Assembly: GCA_050012135.1 (NCBI GenBank)
Contig: JBEKHT010000008.1
Span: 1 to 64,000 of the forward strand
DNA length: 64,000 nucleotides
Source of the DNA: JBEKHT01 sp050012135
GTDB lineage: Bacteria; Chloroflexota; Anaerolineae; Anaerolineales; RBG-16-64-43
Reading direction: 5' to 3'
Shown here: piece after piece, positions 44,993 through 54,127 of the stretch
How the letters are laid out: every line of letters starts with the position of its first letter
Numbering within the stretch: position 1 is the stretch's first letter
Made by a program: the position numbers and the translations under genes
Notes under the pieces: model-generated
What the model saw: only the letters and a program-made list of their open reading frames with translations
Databases searched by the model: none
Told to the model about the DNA's origin: nothing

Positions 44993-45023
44993 TTGTCCTG
45001 GCGCGGGCAGCGTCGCGTATAAT
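44993..45023 (+). promoter_or_regulatory. Possible promoter of the prepilin peptidase gene
   Basis: A consensus TATAAT at 45018-45023 lies 30 bases before the ATG, with TTGTCC at 44993-44998 as a possible -35, spaced 19 bases, which is longer than ideal. Confidence 0.5.
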
Positions 45024-45053
45024 CGTTTGGGTCGAGACCGGACTGAGGCAGAG

Positions 45054-45890
45054 ATGAGTGTAGAGGGATTCTTGGCCAACACCCTGGCGCTCGTGTCACT
45101 GGCCCTGCTGGGGTTGGGCTTGGCCCCCGTCCTGAATGGTCTGGCGGACAACCTGCCGAGGACCAACCGGGAGGGTGAGGGATCTTCGGGGTGGCGGCTG
45201 TTCGTGCCGCGTTGCGTCTGGTGCGGGGAACCGCGAAGGGGCGTGGCGGCCCATGCGCTTCTGGCCAGAATGATGGGGAAGCCGGCTTGCGGTCACTGCG
45301 GAGGGCCCGCTCCAAGGCGCAACGAATGGGTCGAGGTCGTCCTGGGGATTCTCTTGCCGTTGCTCTGGATCCAGGGGCGTCAGGCCGCGCTGCCTTTGTT
45401 GGAGGGCATCGTGGCGGTGATGCTTTTTGTCCTGGTGACGGTTGTCGACCTGGAGCAGCGATTGGTCCTGATGGAGGTCGTGCTGGGCGGTGCGCTCTTG
45501 CTCCTTGTCGCCTCGGCCCTTCGTGGAGAGTTGGTTGGTTCCTTGGTCGGCATGGCGGTTGGAGGCGCGGTCTTCTTCCTGCTCTTTACGTTGAGCGTGC
45601 TGTTCGCTCGTGTGATTGGCTCGGACCTGGCGGCCGCGTTGGGTTTGGGGGATGTGTCGCTGGCCGCCCTGGTCGGGCTGGGGGTCGGGTGGCCAGCGGT
45701 GCTGCCCGCACTCCTGCTGGCGATCCTCTTCGCGGGCGGCGCGGGAGGCGCAATCTTGCTCTGGAACCTCGCCCGCCACAGGCCCCTGCGCGGGATCACG
45801 ATGGCCTACGGGCCCTACCTTGCGTTGGCGGCGCTGGTCATCCTGGTCTTGGGGCCGAAGCTATTGTCCCGAGGGATGCCGGTCGGCTAG
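45054..45890 (+). CDS. Type IV prepilin peptidase (A24 family)
   Basis: Membrane aspartate protease that cleaves and often N-methylates type IV pilins and related pseudopilins. After a first helix there is a cytoplasmic part with two CxxC pairs (RCVWCGEP, ACGHCGGP) that bind zinc in classic PilD. The two catalytic Asp are in VVDLEQRLVL and LGLGDVSLAAL. About seven helices follow. ATG 45054 with GAGGCAGAG upstream fits better than an open-frame start at 44988, which would precede the TATAAT. No pilin genes are in the window, so its substrates are elsewhere. Confidence 0.9.
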   Translation: MSVEGFLANTLALVSLALLGLGLAPVLNGLADNLPRTNREGEGSSGWRLFVPRCVWCGEPRRGVAAHALLARMMGKPACGHCGGPAPRRNEWVEVVLGILLPLLWIQGRQAALPLLEGIVAVMLFVLVTVVDLEQRLVLMEVVLGGALLLLVASALRGELVGSLVGMAVGGAVFFLLFTLSVLFARVIGSDLAAALGLGDVSLAALVGLGVGWPAVLPALLLAILFAGGAGGAILLWNLARHRPLRGITMAYGPYLALAALVILVLGPKLLSRGMPVG

Positions 45891-45937
45891 TTACCTCCCA
45901 CCGCCTGTCGCCCCAAGTGAGGTTACCCAGAGGTTCG

Positions 45938-46858
45938 CTATGCAGCGCTCGCTTGGGCGGGACCGCGGCGAAACCATGTCCGCCACTCTCTGTTCTCCCA
46001 GACCACCAGGATGGCAGCCGCATTGAAGATCGAAGAGTAGGTCCCGCTGGCCATGCCGAGCAGCAGGATGAGGATAAAATGGCGCGTGGTCACTCCTCCG
46101 AAGATGGCCAGGGCAAGCAAGGTCAGGAGTACCGTGAGGGAGGTGTTGATGGATCGGTCAAGGGTCTGCACCACGCTGTGATTGACAATCGTCTCAAAAG
46201 GAATGCGTTTGTACTGTAGCTCATTCTCGCGGATGCGGTCGAAGACCACGATGGTGTCGTGGACCGAAAAGCCGATCACGGTGAGTAGGGCAGTCAAGAA
46301 GAGGGAATCGGCCTGCCACCCGAGGAAGTGACCGAGAATCGCCTCGCCACCAATGACCACCAGGACATCATGGATCATGGCCACCACCGCGGCGATTCCG
46401 AAGCGAAAGGCGTTCGGTACCCGCCGGAAGGCGTAGGTGATGTAGAGGGTGATCGCCAGCGCGGCCAGGGCCACCGTCCCCGCGGCACGCTGTGCCACCT
46501 CTGATCCCAGCGCGGGACCGACGCTCTCGAATTGCGTGACCGTCGCGGCACCGAACTCACTGGAAAGGGCCTTGGCCACCTTGTCCTTGGTGGTCGTGTC
46601 CATCTCTTGCGCCTGGATGGCTATCGAGTCGGTTCCCACCGTCTGAACGCTCGGCCCTGTGATTCCCAATCGGGCGAGAGCAAGCTCAACTGAGGCAGGT
46701 TGGGGAGCTTGGCCGGAGGTGAACTTGAGTTGAAGCAGGCTCCCCCCAGTGAAATCAATGGCCGGATGCAAGCCCCCCATGGCCAGAAAGATCATGCCCG
46801 GAATGATGATCGCCAGGGAGAGACCGAAAAACCAATACCGCTTCCCTATGATATTCAT
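45938..46858 (-). CDS. secF: Protein translocase subunit SecF
   Basis: Partner of SecD in proton-driven release of exported proteins. The 306 residues show the six-helix SecF plan: first helix at about 10-30, the periplasmic domain starting with IDFTGGSLLQLKF, helices with GSEVAQRAAGTVALAALAITLYITY, and the conserved GFSVHDTIVVFDRIREN and NTSLTVLLTLLALAIFGG. ATG 46858 has AAGGAG upstream; a longer frame exists but has no SecF match. It lies 70 bases after secD. Confidence 0.97.
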   Translation of the reverse strand: MNIIGKRYWFFGLSLAIIIPGMIFLAMGGLHPAIDFTGGSLLQLKFTSGQAPQPASVELALARLGITGPSVQTVGTDSIAIQAQEMDTTTKDKVAKALSSEFGAATVTQFESVGPALGSEVAQRAAGTVALAALAITLYITYAFRRVPNAFRFGIAAVVAMIHDVLVVIGGEAILGHFLGWQADSLFLTALLTVIGFSVHDTIVVFDRIRENELQYKRIPFETIVNHSVVQTLDRSINTSLTVLLTLLALAIFGGVTTRHFILILLLGMASGTYSSIFNAAAILVVWENREWRTWFRRGPAQASAA

Positions 46859-46928
46859 GACGAGAGCTCCTTCATTCCTTTCGAAGCTGATCCTGGGTGA
46901 ATTCCCTGGGCCCCAACCATGGTCAGCT

Positions 46929-48395
46929 CTAGATCCCAAACCACGAATGGCGGCGCGAGAAGTCCATGCGATCCAGGACCAAATGCAAGAAAGTTCGCGT
47001 CACGATGATGGCCGTGAACATGCTGACGAGGACCCCGATTGCGAGCGTCAAGGCAAAACCTTTCACCAGACTGGCTCCAAAGGCTCCGCCGAACCAGTAC
47101 AGTATGATGCAGGTGATGAGGGTTGAGAAATTGGAATCGCGAATGGATAGCCAAGCGCGAGAGAATCCCGCCTCGACGGCCGCCCGCAGAGGTTTGCCGC
47201 CGCGAAGCTCCTCCTTGAGCCTCTCGAAGATCAGCACGTTCGCGTCGACCGCCATGCCCACGGACAGCACAAACCCAGCGATGCCGGGCAGGGTGAAAGT
47301 CACCGGGAGGACACGGAAGATGGAAAGGGCCGTGAGGAAATACAGGGCCAGGGCTACGTCGGCCACGATCCCGGGCAGCCGATAGTAAAGAATCATGAAG
47401 AGGGCCACTACCGACATGCCCACGGCACCGGCGACCAAGCTCCGTCGTAGCGAGTCTTGGCCCAGCGAGGGGCCGACCGTTTCGATTTGGGCGACCCGCA
47501 AGGGAATCGGCAGAGCTCCGTATCTCAGCTGGATGGCCAGAGCATTGGCGGACTCGACCGTGAAACTCCCCGAAATCTGACCTTGGCCGTTGGTGATTGG
47601 GGTCTCGACCACCGGCGAGGACAACACTTGATCGTCCAAGACGATAGCCAGATATTGACCCACGTGACTGGTTGTGTAGTCTGAGAAGATCTTCGTTCCT
47701 GCCGCACTAAGCACAAAGTTGATCACGGGCTTGCCCAACTGATCAGCCCCCGCATTCACCGAACTGAGATCGGCTCCGGTCATCACGGTGTGGTACACCG
47801 GTCCGGTCGGGGTTGGAACGGCGGTTGCCGCTCCCGCGGCGGGAGTTCCGGTCGTGGCCCCTGCGGCCAAGGTCTCGGTGCTGGCGGGCGTCGACTGAGG
47901 GGTGGCGGATGGGGACAAGGATTGGCTCGGCTCGGCGGAAGGGGTGGCTTGCGCGGCCCCGTTTCCCGCGACGTCCGTCCTTACTTGCATTCCCGCCACG
48001 AGCGGCGTCGTGCCCGCGTCGACGAATTCGAGAAGTCCCGTCTGCTTGATCAAGGCGACGGCGTCTTGCGGGTTCTCGTAACCGGGAAGTTCGACCAGGA
48101 TTCGCCGACTACCCGACAGCTGGACGACCGGCTGGGACACGCCGAGACCATTGACCCGGCTTTCAATGACCGCCCGCACCGCGTCCATGCTCGTGGCATC
48201 CACGGCCTGATTGGCTGGCACATCGGCCTCCAGGAGAACTTCGAGTCCGCCCTGAAGGTCCAAGCCTTCCCGCAGGCTAACATTCTGTGAATACGGGCCG
48301 ATGCGAACGGATGTCGTGCCCGGCCAGTTGATCCAAAGGTCGATGCCCAGGAGGATCACGATGACGATCAGCCAGCGCAAGTGTCGTTGACCCAT
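46929..48395 (-). CDS. secD: Protein translocase subunit SecD
   Basis: Membrane subunit of SecDF. The 488 residues have helix 1 at about 8-24, the SecD motif EGLDLQGGLEVLLEAD (about 43-58), the RVNGLGVSQPVVQ and RILVELPG segments, the P1 head, and the five-helix end with SVGMAVDANVLIFERLKEELRGG. Residues about 142-198 form an insert of mostly Thr, Ser, Pro and Ala (for example SQSLSPSATPQSTPAS) in the periplasmic head. Comparable flexible inserts occur in exported proteins of this genome. Expression is probably from an extended -10 promoter with a hairpin leader. Confidence 0.97.
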   Translation of the reverse strand: MGQRHLRWLIVIVILLGIDLWINWPGTTSVRIGPYSQNVSLREGLDLQGGLEVLLEADVPANQAVDATSMDAVRAVIESRVNGLGVSQPVVQLSGSRRILVELPGYENPQDAVALIKQTGLLEFVDAGTTPLVAGMQVRTDVAGNGAAQATPSAEPSQSLSPSATPQSTPASTETLAAGATTGTPAAGAATAVPTPTGPVYHTVMTGADLSSVNAGADQLGKPVINFVLSAAGTKIFSDYTTSHVGQYLAIVLDDQVLSSPVVETPITNGQGQISGSFTVESANALAIQLRYGALPIPLRVAQIETVGPSLGQDSLRRSLVAGAVGMSVVALFMILYYRLPGIVADVALALYFLTALSIFRVLPVTFTLPGIAGFVLSVGMAVDANVLIFERLKEELRGGKPLRAAVEAGFSRAWLSIRDSNFSTLITCIILYWFGGAFGASLVKGFALTLAIGVLVSMFTAIIVTRTFLHLVLDRMDFSRRHSWFGI

Positions 48396-48451
48396 TGGGT
48401 ATGTCTGCCTCCAATTGAACCGCGCCCCGGGTTATCACCTCGAGGGCATGC

Positions 48452-48491
48452 AAAAAAAAGCCAGCCGGGAAGAGGGCCCCACAGGTCTGGC
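48452..48491 (-). terminator. Terminator-like hairpin with T8 tract in the secD leader
   Basis: On the minus strand GCCAG-A-CC (from 48491) can pair with GGCTGGC (ending 48460), with inner GGG/CCC pairs, followed at once by eight T (48459-48452). It lies between the predicted RNA start (about 48499) and the secD ATG (48395), so it would act as a leader attenuator. The bulge makes the stem imperfect. Confidence 0.55.
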
Positions 48492-48505
48492 CGGACAGCC
48501 CATCG

Positions 48506-48514
48506 ATTATACCA
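48506..48514 (-). promoter_or_regulatory. Extended -10 promoter of secD-secF
   Basis: TGGTATAAT on the minus strand (48514-48506) is a perfect extended -10 (TGnTATAAT). No -35 of quality lies upstream, as expected for this class. The start point would be near 48499, about 105 bases before secD. Confidence 0.65.
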
Positions 48515-48601
48515 GCACTTCCAAGGTTCGCCGCTTGAAAATAGGAGGGACGTCCTCCGACTTCCTGGCCGTAGGTCCCGCGGTGCCTGGCCCAGCCATG
48601 C

Positions 48602-48607
48602 TAGAAT
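48602..48607 (+). promoter_or_regulatory. -10 element very close to the next start codon
   Basis: TAGAAT ends 6 bases before the GTG at 48614, so transcription would start at or just before the start codon and the mRNA could be leaderless. No -35 or ribosome site is evident. Confidence 0.4.
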
Positions 48608-48613
48608 GGAAGA

Positions 48614-50251
48614 GTGCCTGCGGTGCCGCGCTGGTGGGGGTGGGGTTCGCTCGATACGTCCTACTCGGCCGAGGAGCACCCTGGGCTGGGGCCCTTCCTC
48701 TCCGCGCACATCGGTCCCCCTTTTCGCGGCTATGCGGTGCCGGCCCTCGAAAGCCTATCTCTTCCTGCCCCTACCTCTGGGTTCCTCTCCCAAGTGTTCT
48801 CCGGCGTGCTTTCCAAACAGGACATCCGCATTGACCGGCTCAGTCGGGTAGGACACGCATTGGGGAAGTCGTACACGGATCTGATGCGGATCCGGACCAA
48901 CACGATTGCTCATGCCCCTGAGGCCGTACTATTCCCTCGCACCATCGAACAAGTGGAATTGATCCTGGACACTTGCGAGAGAGAAAGCCTCGCTGTGATC
49001 CCGTTCGGGGGAGGGACCTCGGTGACAGGAGCTCTCGACGCGGAGCAGGAACCCACAATCAGTTTGGATCTTGAGAACCTTCAAGGCCTTTCCGGTCTCG
49101 ATGAGGTTTCGCACTTGGCTACATTCGGGGCGGGAACCTTGGGACCCAAACTGGAGGAAGCCTTAGCCAGCCGGGGATTCACCCTGGGGCACTTCCCCCA
49201 ATCCTTCGAGTACAGCACCTTGGGAGGATGGCTGGCGAGCCGGTCGGCCGGCCAGAACTCGATCGGCTATGGGAGGATCGAGGATGCGGTTTTCCATCTG
49301 GAGGCCGTGACTCCAAGGGGAAGGCTATCGATGGGGAGAGGCCCGGCCTCCGCTTCAGGCCCTTCACTGAAGGACCTTTTTCTCGGAGGGGAGGGGGCTT
49401 TCGGTGTAATCGTGTCCGCCACCCTGCGGGTGCGCCCACTTCCTGCGAAGAAAGACTATCGGGCCTACTTCTTCCACTCGTTTGAGGAAGGAGTGGAGGC
49501 CGTCCGCGAATTGCTCCAGACCGGGCCCAAGCCCTCGCTGGCCCGTCTTTCCGACGCTTGCGAAACCCAGGCCGGGTTGGCCCTCTCCGGGGGCCCACAC
49601 GGGGCAGGCTCCCAGCTCGTGCGAAAGGTCGGGCTGCGCCTGGTTGAAACCCTTGGCTATGAGCCGGGCCACACTTCGCTTCTTTTGCTGGGCTATGAAG
49701 GAGGGGAAAGAGAGGTGGAGGATGGGGGCTCACGGGCGATGCGCGTCTGCAAGGCCCGGGGGGCGTTCGACCTGGGTCATTCTCCGGCCAAGGAATGGTT
49801 GGCGGAAAGGTTCTTGCATCCCTACCTGCGCGACTTGCTCATGGACTGGGGTGTCATGGTGGACACCTTTGAGACGGCAACCTCCTGGTCGAACCTGGTC
49901 CCGCTGCATGCGCAATTGACGGGCAGCGCGAGGCAGGCTTTGGGACACGGCTTTGTGATGTGTCACCTGTCTCATGCCTACGAGACGGGCGCGTCTTTGT
50001 ATTTCACCTTTTTCGCTGCGCAGGACCTGCGAGATCCGTTCGAGCAATGGGATCGGGTCAAGAAGGAAGTCACCGATCAGATCATGAAGGGCGGGGCTAC
50101 CCTTACTCACCACCACGGCATCGGGCGCTTCCATCGGCCCTGGCTGGAAGGGGAGATTGGAGCCAGGGGTTTGGACGGCCTGCAGGCGATGAAGCGCGCG
50201 CTTGACCCTGCGGGAATCATGAATCCCGGTGTCCTCTGGAGGCCGTCGTGA
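48614..50251 (+). CDS. FAD-linked oxidase, alkyl-DHAP-synthase-like
   Basis: A 545-residue flavoprotein close in layout to alkyldihydroxyacetonephosphate synthase (AGPS), which swaps an acyl for an alkyl chain on DHAP. The FAD domain has VLFPRTIEQVELIL, VIPFGGGTSVTGAL, GHFPQSFEYSTLGGWLASRS, YGRIEDAV and GSEGAFGV-like GGEGAFGVIVSATLRVRP. The C-terminal half has WLAERFLHPYLRD, DTFETATSWSNL, YETGASLYFTF and LTHHHGIGRFHRPWL, the His cluster of the AGPS active site. It overlaps glpD by 4 bases. Glycolate/lactate oxidases share the FAD fold but lack the HHHGIGR region in this form. Ether-lipid synthesis or breakdown are both possible. Confidence 0.85.
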   Translation: MPAVPRWWGWGSLDTSYSAEEHPGLGPFLSAHIGPPFRGYAVPALESLSLPAPTSGFLSQVFSGVLSKQDIRIDRLSRVGHALGKSYTDLMRIRTNTIAHAPEAVLFPRTIEQVELILDTCERESLAVIPFGGGTSVTGALDAEQEPTISLDLENLQGLSGLDEVSHLATFGAGTLGPKLEEALASRGFTLGHFPQSFEYSTLGGWLASRSAGQNSIGYGRIEDAVFHLEAVTPRGRLSMGRGPASASGPSLKDLFLGGEGAFGVIVSATLRVRPLPAKKDYRAYFFHSFEEGVEAVRELLQTGPKPSLARLSDACETQAGLALSGGPHGAGSQLVRKVGLRLVETLGYEPGHTSLLLLGYEGGEREVEDGGSRAMRVCKARGAFDLGHSPAKEWLAERFLHPYLRDLLMDWGVMVDTFETATSWSNLVPLHAQLTGSARQALGHGFVMCHLSHAYETGASLYFTFFAAQDLRDPFEQWDRVKKEVTDQIMKGGATLTHHHGIGRFHRPWLEGEIGARGLDGLQAMKRALDPAGIMNPGVLWRPS

Positions 50252-51879
50252 AGCTCGACCGGGAGAGTTGCTGGCAGAGGCTGGCCTCCGAGAGGTTCGA
50301 CCTGCTCGTTATCGGAGGAGGCATTGTGGGCGTGGGGATCGCCTGGGATGCTGCGCTTCGAGGGCTGAAAGTGGCCTTGGTCGAAAAGGAGGACTTCGCT
50401 TCCGGAGCCTCCAGCCGCTCATCGCGGATGATCCATGGGGGGTTGAGATACCTCGAATACATGCATTTCGGCCTCGTCCGGGAAGCCAGTCGGGAACGAG
50501 GAGTCTTGCTCCGCATCGCACCTGGGTTGGTTCGCAGAACGCCCTTCTTGATTCCCTTCTACGCGAAGGATTGCCCCAGCCCGTGGATGATGAATGCGGG
50601 GTTGATGCTCTACGAGCTGCTCGGTTGGGTGAGCCGTAATCAGCACCACCGGATGCTTCGCCCAGAGGAGGCCCTGACCCGCGAGCCGACGCTTCGCCCG
50701 GAGGGTCTTCAGGGTGCCGCGCGCTACTACGACGCCCTGGCGGATGATGCGCGCCTCGTGTGGTGCGTTGCGGAAAGGGCGATGGAGGCTGGGGCCACCC
50801 TCTGTAACCATGCCGAGGTCATCCAGATCCTCAAGGGGTCCAAGGGAGGGGTGGCCGGCGCGGGAGCCAAGGATGTGCTGTGTGGCCGGGAGGCCGAAAT
50901 CCGAGCCGGGGTGGTGGTCAACGCTTGCGGTCCTTGGGCCGATGCTATCCGCAGACTGGATGACCCGGACGCCGAGCCGCTCCTTCGTCCAACCAAGGGA
51001 GTCCACCTGGTCTTCCGCGTCGAGGGAGGCCCTCGTAGGGAGGCGATTGTTTTCAACGCTCCTCAGGATAACCGTAAGCTCTTCCTGGTTCCCTGGGGGA
51101 GTTTTGAATACGTGGGGACTACCGACACGGACTATGACGGGTCGCTCGAGGAGGTGCAGACCGAACCCGCAGACATCGCCTATACCCTTCAGGCGATGGA
51201 ACGGGCTTTTGGCCGTCGCTATGAGGAGGACCGCATTTGGAGTGCCTGGGCGGGCGTGCGCAATCTGCTGCGGGACGAGCAGGAACGACCGGGCAGGGTC
51301 TCACGGGAGCACCGCTATGTGCGCAGCGCCTCCGGATTGCTGACGGTTGCGGGTGGCAAACTGACGACCTTCCGAGCAATGGCGGAGCAGGTCACCTCGC
51401 TTGTCTTGCGGGAGCTGGGAGTCCCGAGACGGGCAGCGCGCACAGCACAAACGGCTCTTCTGCCCCCCTTTCCCGAAGAGTGGGAGCAAGTGGAGAGTGA
51501 CCCGAGAACGGCGGAGCTCGTTTGGAACTACGGGGCCCGCTCTTGGGCCGTCATTCGCAGGATGCTGGAGAATCCGGACCAGGCGGCGCCCCTCACGAAG
51601 GGCTCGTCCTATCCTTGGGCCTGCGTGGAACATGCCATAGAGGAAGAGCTGGCGCAGACCGTGAGCGACGTGCTGGTTCGTCGCACTCGCACGGTTCTGG
51701 AGGCGGACGACGGTGGCCTGGGCGTGGCCGCCCATGTGGCCCAGAGGCTCGCCGAGCATCATGGCTGGACCCTTGAGGAGCAGGTTCGCCAATTGGCCCA
51801 ATTCCGCGGCGAGATTGATCGAGCTCATCCTGGCAGGCGGGTCGGCTCGCCTGTTGTTTCCGCTGCGACCTCAGGTTAG
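50248..51879 (+). CDS. glpD: Glycerol-3-phosphate dehydrogenase (GlpD/GlpA type)
   Basis: FAD-dependent, membrane-associated enzyme that oxidises glycerol 3-phosphate to DHAP. The 543 residues begin with the dinucleotide site LLVIGGGIVGVGIAWDAALRG, then SGASSRSSRMIHGGLRYLE, ARYYDALADDARLVW, VVNACGPWAD, GTTDTDYDG and VAGGKLTTFRAMAEQV, with a C-terminal helical domain from about residue 400. GTG 50248 overlaps the stop of the AGPS-like gene (GTGA), so the two are coupled; both have DHAP-type substrates or products. Confidence 0.94.
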   Translation: MKLDRESCWQRLASERFDLLVIGGGIVGVGIAWDAALRGLKVALVEKEDFASGASSRSSRMIHGGLRYLEYMHFGLVREASRERGVLLRIAPGLVRRTPFLIPFYAKDCPSPWMMNAGLMLYELLGWVSRNQHHRMLRPEEALTREPTLRPEGLQGAARYYDALADDARLVWCVAERAMEAGATLCNHAEVIQILKGSKGGVAGAGAKDVLCGREAEIRAGVVVNACGPWADAIRRLDDPDAEPLLRPTKGVHLVFRVEGGPRREAIVFNAPQDNRKLFLVPWGSFEYVGTTDTDYDGSLEEVQTEPADIAYTLQAMERAFGRRYEEDRIWSAWAGVRNLLRDEQERPGRVSREHRYVRSASGLLTVAGGKLTTFRAMAEQVTSLVLRELGVPRRAARTAQTALLPPFPEEWEQVESDPRTAELVWNYGARSWAVIRRMLENPDQAAPLTKGSSYPWACVEHAIEEELAQTVSDVLVRRTRTVLEADDGGLGVAAHVAQRLAEHHGWTLEEQVRQLAQFRGEIDRAHPGRRVGSPVVSAATSG

Positions 51880-51892
51880 GAGGCTACCTCGA

Positions 51893-53128
51893 ATGGAAAC
51901 ACTCTGGGATCAGCGCTACGCGCAGCGCACCCAACGGATGGAAAGCTCGGCGATCCGCGAGCTGCTCAAGTTGACGGAGCAGCCGGAGTTGATCTCCTTC
52001 GCCGGGGGCTTACCGGGGCCGGATGTCTTCCCGTTGCAGGAGATCGCGGAGGCCGCGCAGCGGGTGCTTCGTGACGTCGGGCCTCAGGCTTTGCAGTATG
52101 GCACCACGGAGGGCCATCTCCCCTTGCGAGAGATGATCGTGCGCCATTCCGGCCGCTACGGTTTTGACATTTCCGCCGAGAACGTGCTCATCACCTCGGG
52201 CTCTCAACAGGCTTTGGATCTGTTGGGTCGCATCTTCATCAACCGAGGGGACCGCATCCTGGTGGAGTCCCCTACCTATCTGGGGGCGATCCAGGCTTGG
52301 AATGCCTACGGTGCCGAGTACGTGCCGGTGTCGATCGATGAGGACGGGATGATCACCGCCGCCCTGGAAGAGGCCCTACGTGCCGGGCCGAAATTCATCT
52401 ACGTGCTGCCGAATTTTCAGAATCCGACCGGGGTGACCCTCTCGCTTGAGCGGCGAGAGGCTCTTGTCCATCTCGCCGATCAGTACGGGGTGCCGATTAT
52501 CGAGGATGACCCGTACGGCCAGCTTCGGTATGAAGGAGACCACCTCCCGGCCGTGGTGACGCTCGATGGAAGGTCCCGCACGAACGGGGATCACTGCTAC
52601 CACGGGAATGTGATCTATCTGAGCACCTTCTCGAAGGTCCTGGCCCCTGGATTCCGCCTGGCCTGGGTAGTGGCGCCGCCCGAGGTGGTGCGAAAGCTGG
52701 TTCAGGCAAAGCAAGGGGCCGATTTGCACACCTCCACCTTCAACCAGTTCTTGGCGTACGAAGTGGCCCGAGGCGGCTTCCTCGATCGACACGTTCGTCT
52801 GATTCGTCAAGTCTACCGCCGCCGACGGGATGTCATGTTGAAAGCCATGGAAAGCGATTTCCCCACGGGGGTCCATTGGACCAAGCCGAAGGGCGGCCTT
52901 TTCCTGTGGGGTGTCCTTCCTGAGGGCATGAAGTCGGTGGAAGTCCTGCAATCTGCCGTTGAGCAAAAAGTAGCTTTTGTTCCGGGAGGCCCCTTTTTCG
53001 CGCGGGGAGGCGGCGAGAACACAATGAGGCTCAACTTCTCCTTTGCCAGCGAGGATCGCATCCTGGAGGGGATCCGCCGCCTGGGGAATGTGCTGGCCGA
53101 GAGGGTGGGCCGGCAGCAGGCAGGATAG
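51893..53128 (+). CDS. PLP-dependent aminotransferase, class I/II (2-aminoadipate type)
   Basis: A 411-residue fold-type I aminotransferase. It shows LISFAGGLPGPDVFPL, LQYGTTEGHLPLREMI, ITSGSQQALDLLGRIF, YVLPNFQNPTGVTLS, IIEDDPYGQLRYEG and the PLP Lys in LSTFSKVLAPGFRLAWV. These match the LysN/MocR-like branch that acts on 2-aminoadipate, branched-chain or aromatic amino acids. ATG 51893 follows AGGAGG by 9 bases; the open frame upstream overlaps glpD and has no homology. Amino acid specificity cannot be read from sequence. Confidence 0.93.
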   Translation: METLWDQRYAQRTQRMESSAIRELLKLTEQPELISFAGGLPGPDVFPLQEIAEAAQRVLRDVGPQALQYGTTEGHLPLREMIVRHSGRYGFDISAENVLITSGSQQALDLLGRIFINRGDRILVESPTYLGAIQAWNAYGAEYVPVSIDEDGMITAALEEALRAGPKFIYVLPNFQNPTGVTLSLERREALVHLADQYGVPIIEDDPYGQLRYEGDHLPAVVTLDGRSRTNGDHCYHGNVIYLSTFSKVLAPGFRLAWVVAPPEVVRKLVQAKQGADLHTSTFNQFLAYEVARGGFLDRHVRLIRQVYRRRRDVMLKAMESDFPTGVHWTKPKGGLFLWGVLPEGMKSVEVLQSAVEQKVAFVPGGPFFARGGGENTMRLNFSFASEDRILEGIRRLGNVLAERVGRQQAG

Positions 53129-53193
53129 ACTGGGATCTGCTTGAGCTGCGCCCCCGGCTGGGCGACTTCCGATGAAAGCGGCACGGACTGGCT

Positions 53194-54123
53194 TCATCCG
53201 CCAGGTCCTGATTCTTGGTCCTCGCGCACTGGCCAGAGCAACATTGGGCGGCGCAGGCGGCCGGCCACCATGGGGGCCACGCTTCGAGCCCAGAAGGCGT
53301 CCATCCCTGCCTTGCCGTGGGTGGACAACACAACCAGATCGGCATTGAGACTCTCGGAGAATTCCACGATCGTCGCCACGGGGTCGCCCCGCACGACCTC
53401 GGCTTCACACGCAATCCCCGCAGCTCGTATTCTGTCCACCTGGCGGCGCAGGTAGTCTGCTCCACCTTCGCAGGCAAGGTCGAGAACCGCGCTCATCGCA
53501 CCGGGCAATAGGATCCCGGTTCCCGAGGCCTCGGCAGGCAAAGTGGTCAGGGTTGGGACGACCAGCAGCAGGAGAATTGTCGCATCGAAGGCCTGACCGA
53601 GTTCCAGAGCGGCGGGCAGGGCCTTTTCATGGGCCGCCGAACCATCCAGCGGGATCAGAATCCGTCGCAAGGTGAAGGAGGGAGGCTCCTTTCCCTCCGC
53701 GGTAGGCGGAACGAGCAGCACAGGGGTCGCGCCCTGGCCCACAACCTGCTGGGCTTTGCTGCCGAACAAGGCTCCGCGGAGACCTCCACGGCCGTGAGTG
53801 CACATGATGATCAAATCGGGGGCCAGCTCCTGCGAATGAGCGACCAGGCTCCGCGCGACATCCGCCGCGGCGCCGGCGTGGACGTGAATCTCAGGGGCGG
53901 CGCCTTCGCCGAAGTATTGGCGGCGCACCTCCTGCAGATAACTTGCGGCCTCCGAGGCATCCGTCAAATGGCGTTCGCCGTGAATGACCTGCGGCGGATC
54001 GCGTTCGACAATGTGAACCAGGGTGATGCTTGCCCGGGTTGCCTCGGCGAGAGCCCGAGCCGGGGGCAGCGCCGCCTCGGCGAGTTTGGAGCCATCCAAA
54101 GGGACTAAGAGACTTCTGAACAT
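53194..54123 (-). CDS. Tandem universal stress protein (UspA)
   Basis: A 309-residue protein with two Usp domains. Domain 1 (about 1-145) opens FRSLLVPLDGSKLAEAALPPA and has the ATP-binding pattern GRGGLRGALFGSKAQQV, with the Gly-Gly-Gly-Ser spacing intact. Domain 2 (about 152-300) opens LRRILIPLDGSAAHEKALPAA, but its matching segment, GKAGMDAFWARSVAPMV, lacks the last Gly, so ATP binding there is doubtful. It follows mntH by 4 bases and likely shares the metal-regulated operon. Confidence 0.93.
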   Translation of the reverse strand: MFRSLLVPLDGSKLAEAALPPARALAEATRASITLVHIVERDPPQVIHGERHLTDASEAASYLQEVRRQYFGEGAAPEIHVHAGAAADVARSLVAHSQELAPDLIIMCTHGRGGLRGALFGSKAQQVVGQGATPVLLVPPTAEGKEPPSFTLRRILIPLDGSAAHEKALPAALELGQAFDATILLLLVVPTLTTLPAEASGTGILLPGAMSAVLDLACEGGADYLRRQVDRIRAAGIACEAEVVRGDPVATIVEFSESLNADLVVLSTHGKAGMDAFWARSVAPMVAGRLRRPMLLWPVREDQESGPGG

Positions 54124-54127
54124 CGCC

